Shown: positions 13,320-22,647 of the stretch, one piece after another
Numbering within the stretch: the stretch's first letter is position 1
How the letters are laid out: every line of letters begins with the position of its first letter
The notes under the pieces: model-generated
Seen by the model: only the letters and a program-made list of their open reading frames with translations
What the model was told of the DNA's origin: nothing
The model's database searches: none
Assembly (NCBI GenBank): GCA_014898415.1
Contig: RCTD01000017.1
Coordinates: 1,239,001-1,303,000, forward strand
Direction: 5' to 3'
Length of the DNA: 64,000 nt
Source of the DNA: Stromatinia cepivora
Taxonomy: Eukaryota; Ascomycota; Leotiomycetes; Helotiales; Sclerotiniaceae
Made by a program: the position numbers and the translations under genes

Positions 13320-14639
13320 ATCTGTGGAGCGAATTATCCGCGGGTACCCGCAGGTTGCGGGTAATTTATGCGTAGCCTATTCATCCTTGTATAATGCATT
13401 GATTGTTCAAACAATTTCTATATCCTCCATGATATGACGACCCGCAACGAAAATAGATACGAAGACAAAATGGCAAGACAAGGTTGAGAGCTACGCATAA
13501 AAGCCAAGATCACTTGTGATCATAATATTCCCGTATATAAACGATCTAAGCGGCTGGAAGCATTGGCAAGATGTAAATATTTATCATTTCACAGAGTCCA
13601 TAACCCGCCGCCCACCTCCTACAGATTCCAATTAATTCAGGTACGGAGCATAAACGTACCATACTACTAACTCCCAGTTCAACCACTTGTATTATGTATA
13701 CATACGGACTTTTGCTTTCCACGGATAGTAGGAAAGCTACCGCGCCGGTTTGAATCCAATCAAAATAGCACCAGCGAGCACATATACCTCGCCATATCAG
13801 ACTGGGATGTATTTTCTTTTGCAAAAAGAAAAAAGCCATGCAATTGTGATTGTAATCTATTCTTCACAATTTTTGATTTATAGGAACTCATCAACATCCT
13901 GAATGTACTTGTACATTGTTTTTTCTGTTCACTGCTTCATAAATGTCACCCGGAATTCCTTTCGTGTGTCTCCTTACATTACAGTTCCTCATTTGGTACT
14001 TTTATTTTCCTCCACCGCCTCAACGTTTCGAACCGGCTCGCTCATACTGTAATTTCGATTCTTCAGTACAGAAAAGGTAATCCGTACATATGCATTGCGC
14101 AATGACTCCAGCTTCAGATTCGAGGTCACCTCTCAGAAACCCTTCCTTGATCTGTGTACTATGCTCATCGAATAGCCTGGTAAACTCGATGATGAACACT
14201 GTTGTGCTGCAATTACAGCTTGAATTCCGCTATAGACTTTCTCCTCATTCTTCCCTAGCACGAGCGCGTCCCTGTATACAACATATATGCCATAACAGAA
14301 GACAAATATCACTTCCTTCAAACATGAAAGTGTCTTGAGTCCAGAGATAACGCCTTTGAAGCTAATTTAGCACAGATGGCTTATTGAGGCGGAAATGAGC
14401 GGCACCTCCAAGTGCACAGTAAAGGTTTGCATCATCTCAGTATTTGGCCGAATATACCTCGTGAAGAAGTCGATGTTTTTGCCACTGAGATGTTGGATTG
14501 TATTACCTCCACCGCTTGCGTTAATATTTTTTAATAGTAGTTGTCCCAGCCTGTTCTTCTTAATAATATCGACTTCTCGATAGGTTGACCAGTGCCAAGG
14601 AGGCACGTCAATATGCCACTACATTATCTTGATGTTAGC
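13320..14639. other. Transition out of the AT-rich block; no convincing gene
   Basis: Base composition becomes balanced at about 13,320. At 13,330-13,380 there is a GC-rich patch (CCGCGGGTACCCGC, then GTTGCGGGTAATTTATGCG). Parts of it recur inverted about 100 bp on (ACCCGCAAC near 13,442; GCTACGCATAAA near 13,488). The ORF at 13546-13839 (-) has no recognisable features. In 14,060-14,210 (-) the reading EFTRLFDEHSTQIKEGFL looks coding-like and may be the eroded 3' part of the BTB pseudogene to its right, but I cannot align it to the intact paralogues. Confidence 0.5.
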
Positions 14640-14945
14640 TAATCGGGCTCAAATAGGTGCCATTTTTGGTGTATTTGCTCCCAATTGGATACTTGCCAAT
14701 CAAGCCCCGAAATCTGTGCAAATATTGCAAGCTCAATTTCGGATGGATTAAAACAAAGTATCCGTTTATGATATTGACTAGTATGTCCATAGCTACTGAG
14801 TCATCATCCGGAAGTGGGAGTTCAAGCTTCCCGCATCTCTTAGGGTCACAGATTCAGAAAACGCTCCAAATAACATTGCTCGGGACACCGGTGAGACATC
14901 TGCCATGAGCTTTGAAGAAGTTAACACTTGGAACTTGAACCTTTG
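14640..14945 (-). pseudogene. BTB/POZ family pseudogene (frameshifted)
   Basis: The minus strand reads FQVLTSSKLMADVSPVSRAM and continues MLFGAFSESVTLRDAG, then in another frame KLELPLPDDDSVAM and MDILVNIINGY..KLSLQYL..LIGKY. These are the landmarks of the intact BTB genes in this window (SSKHM.L.SPVFKAML, then PLPDDDP.AM.IL...IH, then LVDKYR). The frame changes once between the SPV block and the PLPDDD block, around 14,855. No DPDGD-type start was found upstream and the second half is unrecognisable, so the gene is dead. It lies about 480 bp from the Harbinger-type MITE. Confidence 0.78.
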
Positions 14946-15427
14946 TGCTTCCGGCTGAGTATTATTAACTTTTTAAGTGCCAATGATCGGGCCATACGGG
15001 GATCAATTGCCCTGTTCAGAGATCTCATCAAGATTTCAAAAGGCCAAGGCTGCAATCCCTAATCATCGTATTTTGTTGCAAGCAGTTTCTAACGTTTGGT
15101 TGAGCATCATCATTCGGAACCTCCTTCGGGACCAGGTTGGACGTGCAGAAAGATCTCAATCAACAATAGATTCCCACATCTGTAACAAGACTTGATTCAA
15201 GTCAGGAGGAGTAACTACGGGTGGATTCAAATCTGATGGCTATGAAATCAAACCGTGTTTGGCTCCAGCTGAACCAATATCTCTAAGTCAATATGAAAGT
15301 CAATACGATCATTCGAAGACGTAATTATGACGAAGTGGAATCCGAGTACAAACGCGATTACGTAGAAGTGCTATCTAAATGAGGTCACCAAAAGATGTAG
15401 AATATACTATATAGCTTTGGGGAGTAA
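14946..15427. other. Region between the BTB pseudogene and the MITE; nothing clear
   Basis: This should contain the 5' end of the minus-strand BTB pseudogene. No DPDGD-like N-terminus or start codon context could be found in any minus frame. ORF 14977-15195 (+) is most likely chance. Confidence 0.4.
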
Positions 15428-16103
15428 GGGCTGTTTCGGCAACCACAATCTGTCGAATAATCCCCCTCTTTTTTTCGAATAATCCTTTCCTTCTTGTGAA
15501 ATGTATTCGATAATAAAAAAACGGATTTTATATAATATTTCATAATTCAACGGATTAATTTATAGGGTTTGGAAATATACTAAATTATTTGTTTTTTAAT
15601 TTATTAAATAATGAAATTTGTATAAGAAAAATAGAATACAGATTAAAAACGATAAATATCAAAAAAGTACCCTTACTTTTTTTTTATCAAAATTTTTTTT
15701 TTATAGATTATTATAAACTTTAAAGTCTAAAATATTAATGAATATGCTCTGAAATTATAAAATATAAAAGAATGAAGTTCAAGAATAAGATTCAGGAAAT
15801 ATATAATTCTAATTTGAAACTATTCCTACTTTCGTTTAAATCTGATTATTCAGATTGTAATAACAAGGTTCCAAAAAGTTAAAATTTCATTTTCTGATTT
15901 GTGCATTATTTATATATTCCACTTCTTTTTCAAAATCGATAAATTCGATAGATTTCATAGCGGATTACATTATTGAAAGGTATACAGAATGGACTAAAAT
16001 CTGTTGATATTTTGAAGGATTCCTGAAAGAGCGGAATCCGTTATACAAAAAGAGAACGGAATATTCGATAGAAAACGATAAATTGTGGTTGCCGAAACAG
16101 CCC
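15428..16103. mobile_element. PIF/Harbinger-type MITE, 676 bp, TAA target duplication
   Basis: Perfect 22-bp terminal inverted repeats occupy 15,428-15,449 and 16,082-16,103 and start GGGCTGTTTCGGCAACC. TAA trinucleotides flank both ends (15,425-15,427 and 16,104-16,106). A 3-bp TWA target duplication and a GGGCTGTTT-like terminus are hallmarks of the PIF/Harbinger superfamily. The interior is AT-rich with no ORF, so the element is non-autonomous. The undamaged TIRs suggest a fairly recent insertion, or one below the size that triggers strong RIP. Confidence 0.9.
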
Positions 16104-16106
16104 TAA

Positions 16107-17206
16107 CTTCTGTGAAGACTATATGACTAGATTAGGAAACCACGAAGTTTAAAGTTCAACGATCAAATACACCGTTGCAAGACAAACCGAGGATCTTAAA
16201 TCTGCACTAACTATTTGTATTTCCGCGGTTATCTCTGTTGATTGCATTCAAACTTTCGAGAAGATATGTTTGCACCTATGATGTAGTTATTGTAATTAAC
16301 ATTCAAAAAGGACAGTTTTGAGGGGGCTCTCGTTAGCCTATGCCTAGTGAAGTTTAGATTGGGAAGGAAGTTGAACGGCTTCGCCGCTTATCATAAGACT
16401 AATGGATCAAATTATTGCTTTTTTCTACATTATTGTTTACTATAATAGCTCATAAACTTCGGCTATGCTTTTCTTTGGCCAAAGGTGGTGATTTTTACCA
16501 CTTCGTTTTCCAAAATTGAGTTCAACAATCGAAGTAACCAAATGGTATAACCTATCCATCTGAAAGGTGCATTTTATTATTCCTATTCTTGAATTCAAAG
16601 GCCATTTAAAGTCTCAATCAGAAGCAGATTGAACTGTTAGGTTCGACTACCTTTTTTTGCAGATCGGAGAGTAGTCCCTCCTAATAGGTGCATGTAACTC
16701 GCTAAAGCGACAGGGATATGTCTTTAGTCTCTAATAAGTCTGCAAAAATCATCTATCGTTTCTTTCTATTTGATTAGTTCAATCCCTACGTCATATATCT
16801 TTTCTGAATTACTATAATAGTCAACTAGATCTCAATTTTACGAATCCATTCTGTCGAATATTGCGCTAGACTGGCGTATTATTACTCCCATTCGTACATA
16901 TAGAACCACCTCCTCCCTAGACTTGGAAATCCGCTCTGTTTCCACTTCTTCTTTTCTGACTCAACATTCGTTTACCATTTCTTGTTTAAAGGAGAAATCA
17001 GCTTGGTTTAATAGACTGTTGAATTGAACTGGTACATTCAGACTGGGTTTGACATCACTGCAAAGAAGAGACACAATGGTTTGTCAGCTTGGTGCCACTA
17101 TTTGATAGGTTAGAAACCATTAAAAAGTTTGGTCTTCCTCTAATTTTTTCCTAGAAGTAGCTATCCACTTGAAACACACCTCTGGGGCTGGCAAGATATA
17201 GCTACG
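16107..17206. other. Intergenic region 5' of the first intact BTB gene; no gene seen
   Basis: Balanced composition, no ORF over 60 codons in the track and no family resemblance in any frame. The right half is the presumed promoter of the BTB gene starting at 17,207; I see no clear TATA box. Confidence 0.5.
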
Positions 17207-18347
17207 ATGACGGGGATTTCAGGGGCGAACTTTGTCGCCGACCCCGATGGGGATTTATTGATACTGCTTGGTCCAATTACGCCAATTTCCAAAACCGGAG
17301 GATCGACTTTTCACGAGATAAACTCAATCTGGGCTTATGATTCCCGAGTCTTAGTATCTTCGAAGCACATGTCGCTGGCTTCTCCGGTCTTTAAGATAAT
17401 GTTAGAGGGATCTTTCAAGGAGAGTCTCGAGTTAAAGACTAAGGGGAGCCTCACTCTTCCACTTCCGGAGGATGATCCAGTTGCAATGCGAATATTGATT
17501 GACCTTATTCATGGCCGGGGCGATTCTGTTCCAGAAGCAGTTCACCTACATATCTTCACAGCACTTGCCGTTCTAGCGGATTATTATCGGTGCTCTGCAG
17601 TAGCAAGAGTATGTGCTAATCTTTGGAAGCGGAAGATTTTAGAGCTATCCTTATGGGAGCATAGCGAGGCCAGAATTGCGTCCTGGATATGTGTTACTTG
17701 GGTGTTCAATCTATCCCTAGAATTCGAAGAGGCAACTGGTAGGATTATAAGACAATTTCCATATGGACTTGGTGAAATATTGGCCAGAAATCAGCTGGAA
17801 CTACCCATCCCGACAACAGTTATAAGTAAGACTACACAATATATGAGAATGTTTCATTTACTAATAGACTCCAGAAAAAGTAGATGAATATCGTCAAGCG
17901 GCTCTAGAGGGAGTTGTCGGAATTCTCGACATCACATTATCAAGGTTTCAGGGAAAGAACCTTGAATGCCCTATAGTTAGATTTCTGCTATCCATTCGGC
18001 CAGGAAGCCCAGATCTTGATTCGGCGGAATTGATCCATGCTCGCCGAGAGATGTATGACCATGGAAAGACATGTGACGCGGTGGTTCTCGAGTCTTTGAC
18101 GAAAAGTCTCTCCACATATTCTCTATATCCACTTCCACGAGGCCCAGAAGGCTACAGGGATTGGACTTTTGATAAGCTCATAAAGAAAGTGTATTCTTTA
18201 GAGGTCAATGATGGTAGTTGCGAAAAGAGCCACCAAGAAGCAATTAATCATGATACCTTAGGAAAACTCAAAGTCTCGGTGGATGATATAGACAGGGAGA
18301 CATTCGGCTTGGATATGGCGAGCCTGAAGGTATTTTTCAATGCCTGA
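17207..18347 (+). CDS. BTB/POZ domain protein (paralogue A), 363 aa, two exons
   Basis: Exons 17,207-17,825 and 17,875-18,347; the 49-bp intron (GTAAGA...CCAG) has a CTAAT branch site and splits a codon in phase 1. The protein opens with DPDGDLLIL (residues 12-20). A BTB fold follows: VSSKHMSLASPVFKIML at about 50-66, LPLPEDDPVAMRIL at 84-97 and IHGRGDSVPE after it. A helical part then ends in LELPIPTTVI at the intron. Exon 2 carries the family C-terminal module (CDAVVLESL...LYPLPRGPEGY). BTB domains mediate dimerisation and often Cullin-3 recruitment; no second known domain (Kelch, MATH, zinc finger) is present, so its role is unknown. It converges with paralogue B. Confidence 0.9.
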
Positions 18348-19254
18348 GCAGCTGTTAGAGCTTGAGCATAACCTAATGGTCTGGATGAGATTAATGTATA
18401 ATGCATTGGGATGCAGTGCTCACATAATGTAATTATAATATTACAGAACACTCAACATCTGATGTACCTGGGTGCAATGTACAGAGCCCCTTCATTGTGA
18501 CCTCTTCAGAAAAACATTCAGAACAAGGGTCGCTCACTTTAATAGCGCTAACAAGGATCTCAAATCCATTTGGGAAATTCAGTATATGTCATTGCCGGGG
18601 CTTTTTTCCGTTCACATGTAAAGAGAACTGGTAGATAAATGGTCAGTGTTTCTAAATATACGAACTAGCACTTTACATCCGATGTGAAGGAACACTATCA
18701 AGTGAATTTCGGTTCTCACCAGTGGTGATTGCATTCTTGATATCTAAACTCACTCAACCATAATCTTTGAACCTCGATCGGGAGAGCCGTTGGATGTCTT
18801 GTATATTGTTCATTGTGTTATCAGCAAATTCCGCCTCCCGTATACGTCAGAGCTCAAACCAAGGGCAAAAGAACCCTCAAAAACTCAATCGCATCCCAAA
18901 ACATCCCCTCAGCATTCATGGAAAGAAATTGAATTCTCAAAACCATCTATTCCCTCATCGTTAGGTATGACGCATGGAACCAACTTCGATACTAACCTTG
19001 ATCCCACCGCAAGCACACCATCAATAACATATATAGTCTGATATCTACCTACTTTCAGTGAAAGTGCAAATGCAGATCTGGTTCCGAGCAGTGGCATGGT
19101 CGAGTGGTCCAGATATTGCAGACATCATTTCCGAAAATGTCTATTCCACGAATCCACCAATACATATCTATTAAAACCCTAGAATCTATTCGGCGAGATA
19201 CCCTGATCGTTTTCATTTGCTAGACTTATTACCTAGATTAATACCCCCTCGGTG
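18348..19254. other. Intergenic region between convergent BTB genes A and B
   Basis: Contains the 3' flanks of two convergent BTB genes. Overlapping ORFs around 18,767-19,097 are on both strands and lack any recognisable motif, so I treat them as chance. Confidence 0.5.
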
Positions 19255-20490
19255 CTATTGAGTTGGGCACTGTGGCTTCATCTCATCAACCTTAATGAGT
19301 CCCAAAAGAAGCCCAACCAATTCATCTCCAGCGGAATTGGTTGATACAATCAGAGTCTGGTGAATTCCATGGTCCCAGTGAGTGTGTCTCAATAACATGT
19401 AACATGCTGTGACAATCTCGAGACGGCTTATTCTTGATTTCAAATCAGAGAAAGAAAGCCATTCGTACGGAGCCGATGGAATAGGGTAGATATTTTCAAC
19501 TGTAGCAGATCTTACAAGGCTCCCATGAACCATTATATCACACCATCTCTTATGCGATTCCAGCCCTTTGGCTAGGTGATGAGATCGTGAAGTATCACAA
19601 TTGCAATTGGGAATTAGGCTCTGATATTGTGAGACCGTATTTTCAAGGATATCAAAAGCCTTTTCGATGGCTTTGCGGCGAGATGCGTCGATCCTGTCTT
19701 TATTTCTGTCAGCCGATATTCAATATATACTGGAGGGGGAGAACTTGCCAATGACCACCTGAGGAATGGGGAGGTTATCTAAATTGTAGAGTCTAATCGT
19801 AGACTCGAAAGTTTTGACGCAGTCTAGTTGCACCTTCTGGGTGAGTTCCCGAAACTCTTCTCGCAGTTCAAAGACCCATGATATACAAATCCAACTTATT
19901 ATATCTTCCCAGCGAGTAGGTGGGTAGTCCATTGCTTTCCTCCAAGTTGGAAAGAATAGATACACAACCTCATGCATTCTATACTTGTCGACCAAGACAG
20001 CGATTTGGGTGATTACTTGTAATTTGAGTTGGAGTGGAATGGCCATGTATCGGCCATGGATGATATTGAGCAAGATCTTCCAAGCAGCGGAATCGTCATC
20101 TGGGAGCGGTATCTCAATTTTGCCGGTTTCCTTCAGCTTGAGGCCTTCCTGAAAATTTCCTCTTAACATGGCTTTGAAAACAGGTGAGGCGAGCGATAGA
20201 TGTCTAGAGGATACTACGAAGCGGATCTTCTTTGGCTCAGGTGTAGGAGAGGTGCCAACGGTCGAAGGATCGGATGATGAGTCAGCCGATGGTGTTAATG
20301 GTGTTTCATCATCTGGAGAATCAGTTGATGTAGTATCAACCACGTCCTCGGATGATGGGTCAGCAGACATTTCATGGTCTGGAGAATCAGTTGATGCAGC
20401 ACCAGCCACAGCCTCGGATGCAAGTTCCTTTAAATTCATTACAAGCACTACGTCTCCATCGGGATCCAATACCATTGTGTCGCCGTCCAT
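19255..20490 (-). CDS. BTB/POZ domain protein (paralogue B), 394 aa, GC-AG intron
   Basis: Exons 20,490-19,749 and 19,697-19,255. The start chosen is the Met giving MDGDTMVLDPDGDVVLVMN, which matches the N-termini of the paralogues; an in-frame upstream ATG at 20,607 would add 39 residues. An acidic Ser/Thr/Pro stretch with a 22-residue in-frame duplication (TDSPDHE/TDSPDDE) precedes the BTB core: VSSRHLSLASPVFKAML, then IPLPDDDSAAWKIL, then VDKYRMHEV. The intron sits at the family position (PQVVIG) but its donor is GCAAGT, not GT. To keep frame the acceptor must be the AAAG eight bases past a nearer CAG, giving DRIDASRRKAIEKAF. A one-base deletion is the alternative explanation. The C-terminus has CDIMVHGSL...IYPIPSAPYEW. 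Function unknown. Confidence 0.82.
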
Positions 20491-22074
20491 TTTGTTTCGA
20501 ACAGAATATCGAGAACGCCAACAATTTTCTCTATGAACAGGGAAGCTAACGACCCCGAATGTGTGAGTGTGCGAGTTCGTGCAACTGCAATGAGAGTAAG
20601 CGACCATTTATTGCCTTGGAATATTGATATCAGAGCTATAGCTCGTTATCTCATGAGTTGCGGAATGTTATGATCTGAGGTTGCTTGCTGTGTATGAAGG
20701 TAGCGTTGACTGTGATGGGTGTTGGTATGAAAAGTTGGTGCAGAGAAGGTAACCGACGAAGGAAAAGAAAAAAGCCCGCCGAACAAAGTGAATCTTATGT
20801 ACCATAAATAAATTTTAAATAGAGGAAAAATCTGTCTTGGTTTCGCCAAGTAGAAAGGTCTTTACTCAGCAATAAAATTTAAGGGCCCGGTATAGAAAGA
20901 AGGCAGTACCGAGAGTATGTGTAAGATTTTATGTAGGTAAGGTTAATGTTTGTTTTTTGAACATAAGATAACAGGGCACTTGTCACTTATGGCTTGAGTG
21001 AATGACGTGCGACTGGCCAATGTTAGATGTACGTACCTGCCTCTTTAGAGCACCAGTGAAGGCAGTCGAACCTTACTGGTCATGGAAAATGAGGATATAA
21101 ATGAAATCACAGTACTTGGTTGAATTGGCTTAAGTTAGTCGGAAATTCTGATCTGGGGTGTCGCATTATGCTGACTCAACATAATCCCGGACAGTACATG
21201 CAGGACAGAAAATTCCCACCAAACGACAGAATAGCAAACGGTGAATACTGCATTTTTCAGGCCGTGATCTTTAGACATATCTAGAGACTCCGATTTTTAC
21301 TCTCGATTTAGAGAACCGCTCTTGTGGCACAATCACTCTCGAATCTCAAGAACTATAGACCTCCCAGCCCTTTCATGATCCTGATTGGATACAGTATCTG
21401 TATCTTCGTTGTTACGATTGCATTTCCTCATCCCTGAATAATCATCACCGCGAATTCACAGAACCTTCTGAAACCTCACGAGGGCGATGATTGCCTTCAT
21501 AACTTCCTAGCTATTGATTTAAACAACCTTCTTCCAGGTAGCTGTACTCACGTACAGTAATCACAATATCACACAGTCCGCAGTATACTCACCAAAACCA
21601 ACATACCTTACAATCAGCCTTCTTGGAGCCATTATTATATTGGAGCCGGTGTGAGAAGTTCTTGAAACGAGGATCAAGAGCTACCTCTCTTCGAACATTG
21701 TTTGAGCTTTGATTGATCAAGACGGCCAATTCTTTGAGAATAGCTGGAATCCATTCCCGAAGTTCCCAAGACCTGACGAGGCGGTTGCAATTGCACAACA
21801 AACATCAAGGAAGAGCATGCACAATAGATTAAAATTGCTCAAACGGTAGTATATTAAATAGATTTGCATTTAAAGGAATGCTATGCAAAGCTATATCCGC
21901 CTGCACCACCCCATCCACTTCAACATCGTATACGTGAGTAGAAAAAAGAACCCCCGCAAACACCAACTACATTGCCTCAAGCCCACCACCAATTACCAAA
22001 CCACCAATTCGCACCAAATCTCCTTCCAAACCCCTTCTCACATCCGCCAATCCATCAAATGTCAAATCTTCCAC
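20491..22074. other. Intergenic region; one exon-like segment of unknown meaning
   Basis: The segment nearest 20,490 is the 5' flank of BTB gene B. At 21,607-21,801 the minus strand has an open stretch (WELREWIPAILKELAVLINQ and on) ending in a GTATGT donor-like site after KKADCK. It could be a lone exon, but I could not find partner exons and do not call a gene. Confidence 0.4.
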
Positions 22075-22505
22075 CTAAAGAGTAATAGGCAAAGAGATTT
22101 TATTTCCATTACCCACATTAATGCAACTGAGGATGAGCAATCCAGCTGAAGTGCAGCAGTAATCTCCATCCTGGTTGGAGTCTCTAGCTTCCACAGCACG
22201 TTCCTCGATACCGCGCTCCTTGAGAGTAATAGGAATGCTGATGTCGTTGCCGTTCAAGATGTTGATGCAGGAGAGCACGTTGAGGAGTAAGTTGGATTTA
22301 CATGTGTATTTGCTGCCGGCGCAGGATGGTATGCCGGTGGGACAGCTGCTGCCCCAGGTGGAGGCTGGGGTTCCCTGGTAAGTTGTTAGTATATATTGGA
22401 GTTTGATTTTAGGAAGAGGTTGTCTGATTAAGAACTTACACCTGGAAGAGCGGCTACGTTGAGGGCCATGAGACCGGTGACGATGGCGGTGAATGAGGCA
22501 CGCAT
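22075..22505 (-). CDS. Hydrophobin-like small secreted cysteine-rich protein, 121 aa
   Basis: Exons 22,505-22,440 and 22,374-22,075 with a 65-bp intron (GTAAGT...CCAG). The start MRASFTAIVTGLMALNVAA is a clear secretion signal of about 19-20 residues. The mature part has seven cysteines in two related halves: LLLNVLSCINILNGNDISIP and, near the C-terminus, YCCTSAGLLILSCINVGNGN followed by KISLPITL. The CC doublet, the GLL.LSC.NV pattern and the size resemble hydrophobins. However, the canonical eight-cysteine pattern with two CC doublets is not met, so hydrophobin-like is safer than hydrophobin. Such proteins coat hyphae or spores or act at host surfaces. A TATA-like box lies 135 bp upstream. 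Confidence 0.8.
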
Positions 22506-22639
22506 TTTGATTGAAGTTTTGAGTTTGGGTTTGGAAGCTTGAAAGCTGAAGAGTGTTGTTGAGCTGAAGTGCTTGTTGATGTGATTGTGAAGTGTTTGAT
22601 GGATGGATTGATGTTGTTAGACTTGGGAATCTCGGTGCT

Positions 22640-22647
22640 CTTTATAG
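22640..22647 (-). promoter_or_regulatory. TATA-like box of the hydrophobin-like gene
   Basis: CTATAAAG on the minus strand about 135 bp before the start codon, followed by a pyrimidine/AC-rich leader. This is the layout common to highly expressed fungal secreted-protein genes. Confidence 0.45.

Noticed and set aside
19091..19119. tRNA-like D-arm motif (TGGTCGAGTGGTCCAG)
   Set aside because: No acceptor stem, anticodon arm or T-loop (GGTTCGAATCC-like) follows at the right distance, so it is not a tRNA gene.
20168..20549. Plus-strand ORFs antisense to BTB gene B
   Set aside because: Shadows created by the Ser/Thr/Asp-rich coding repeat on the minus strand; no motif of their own.
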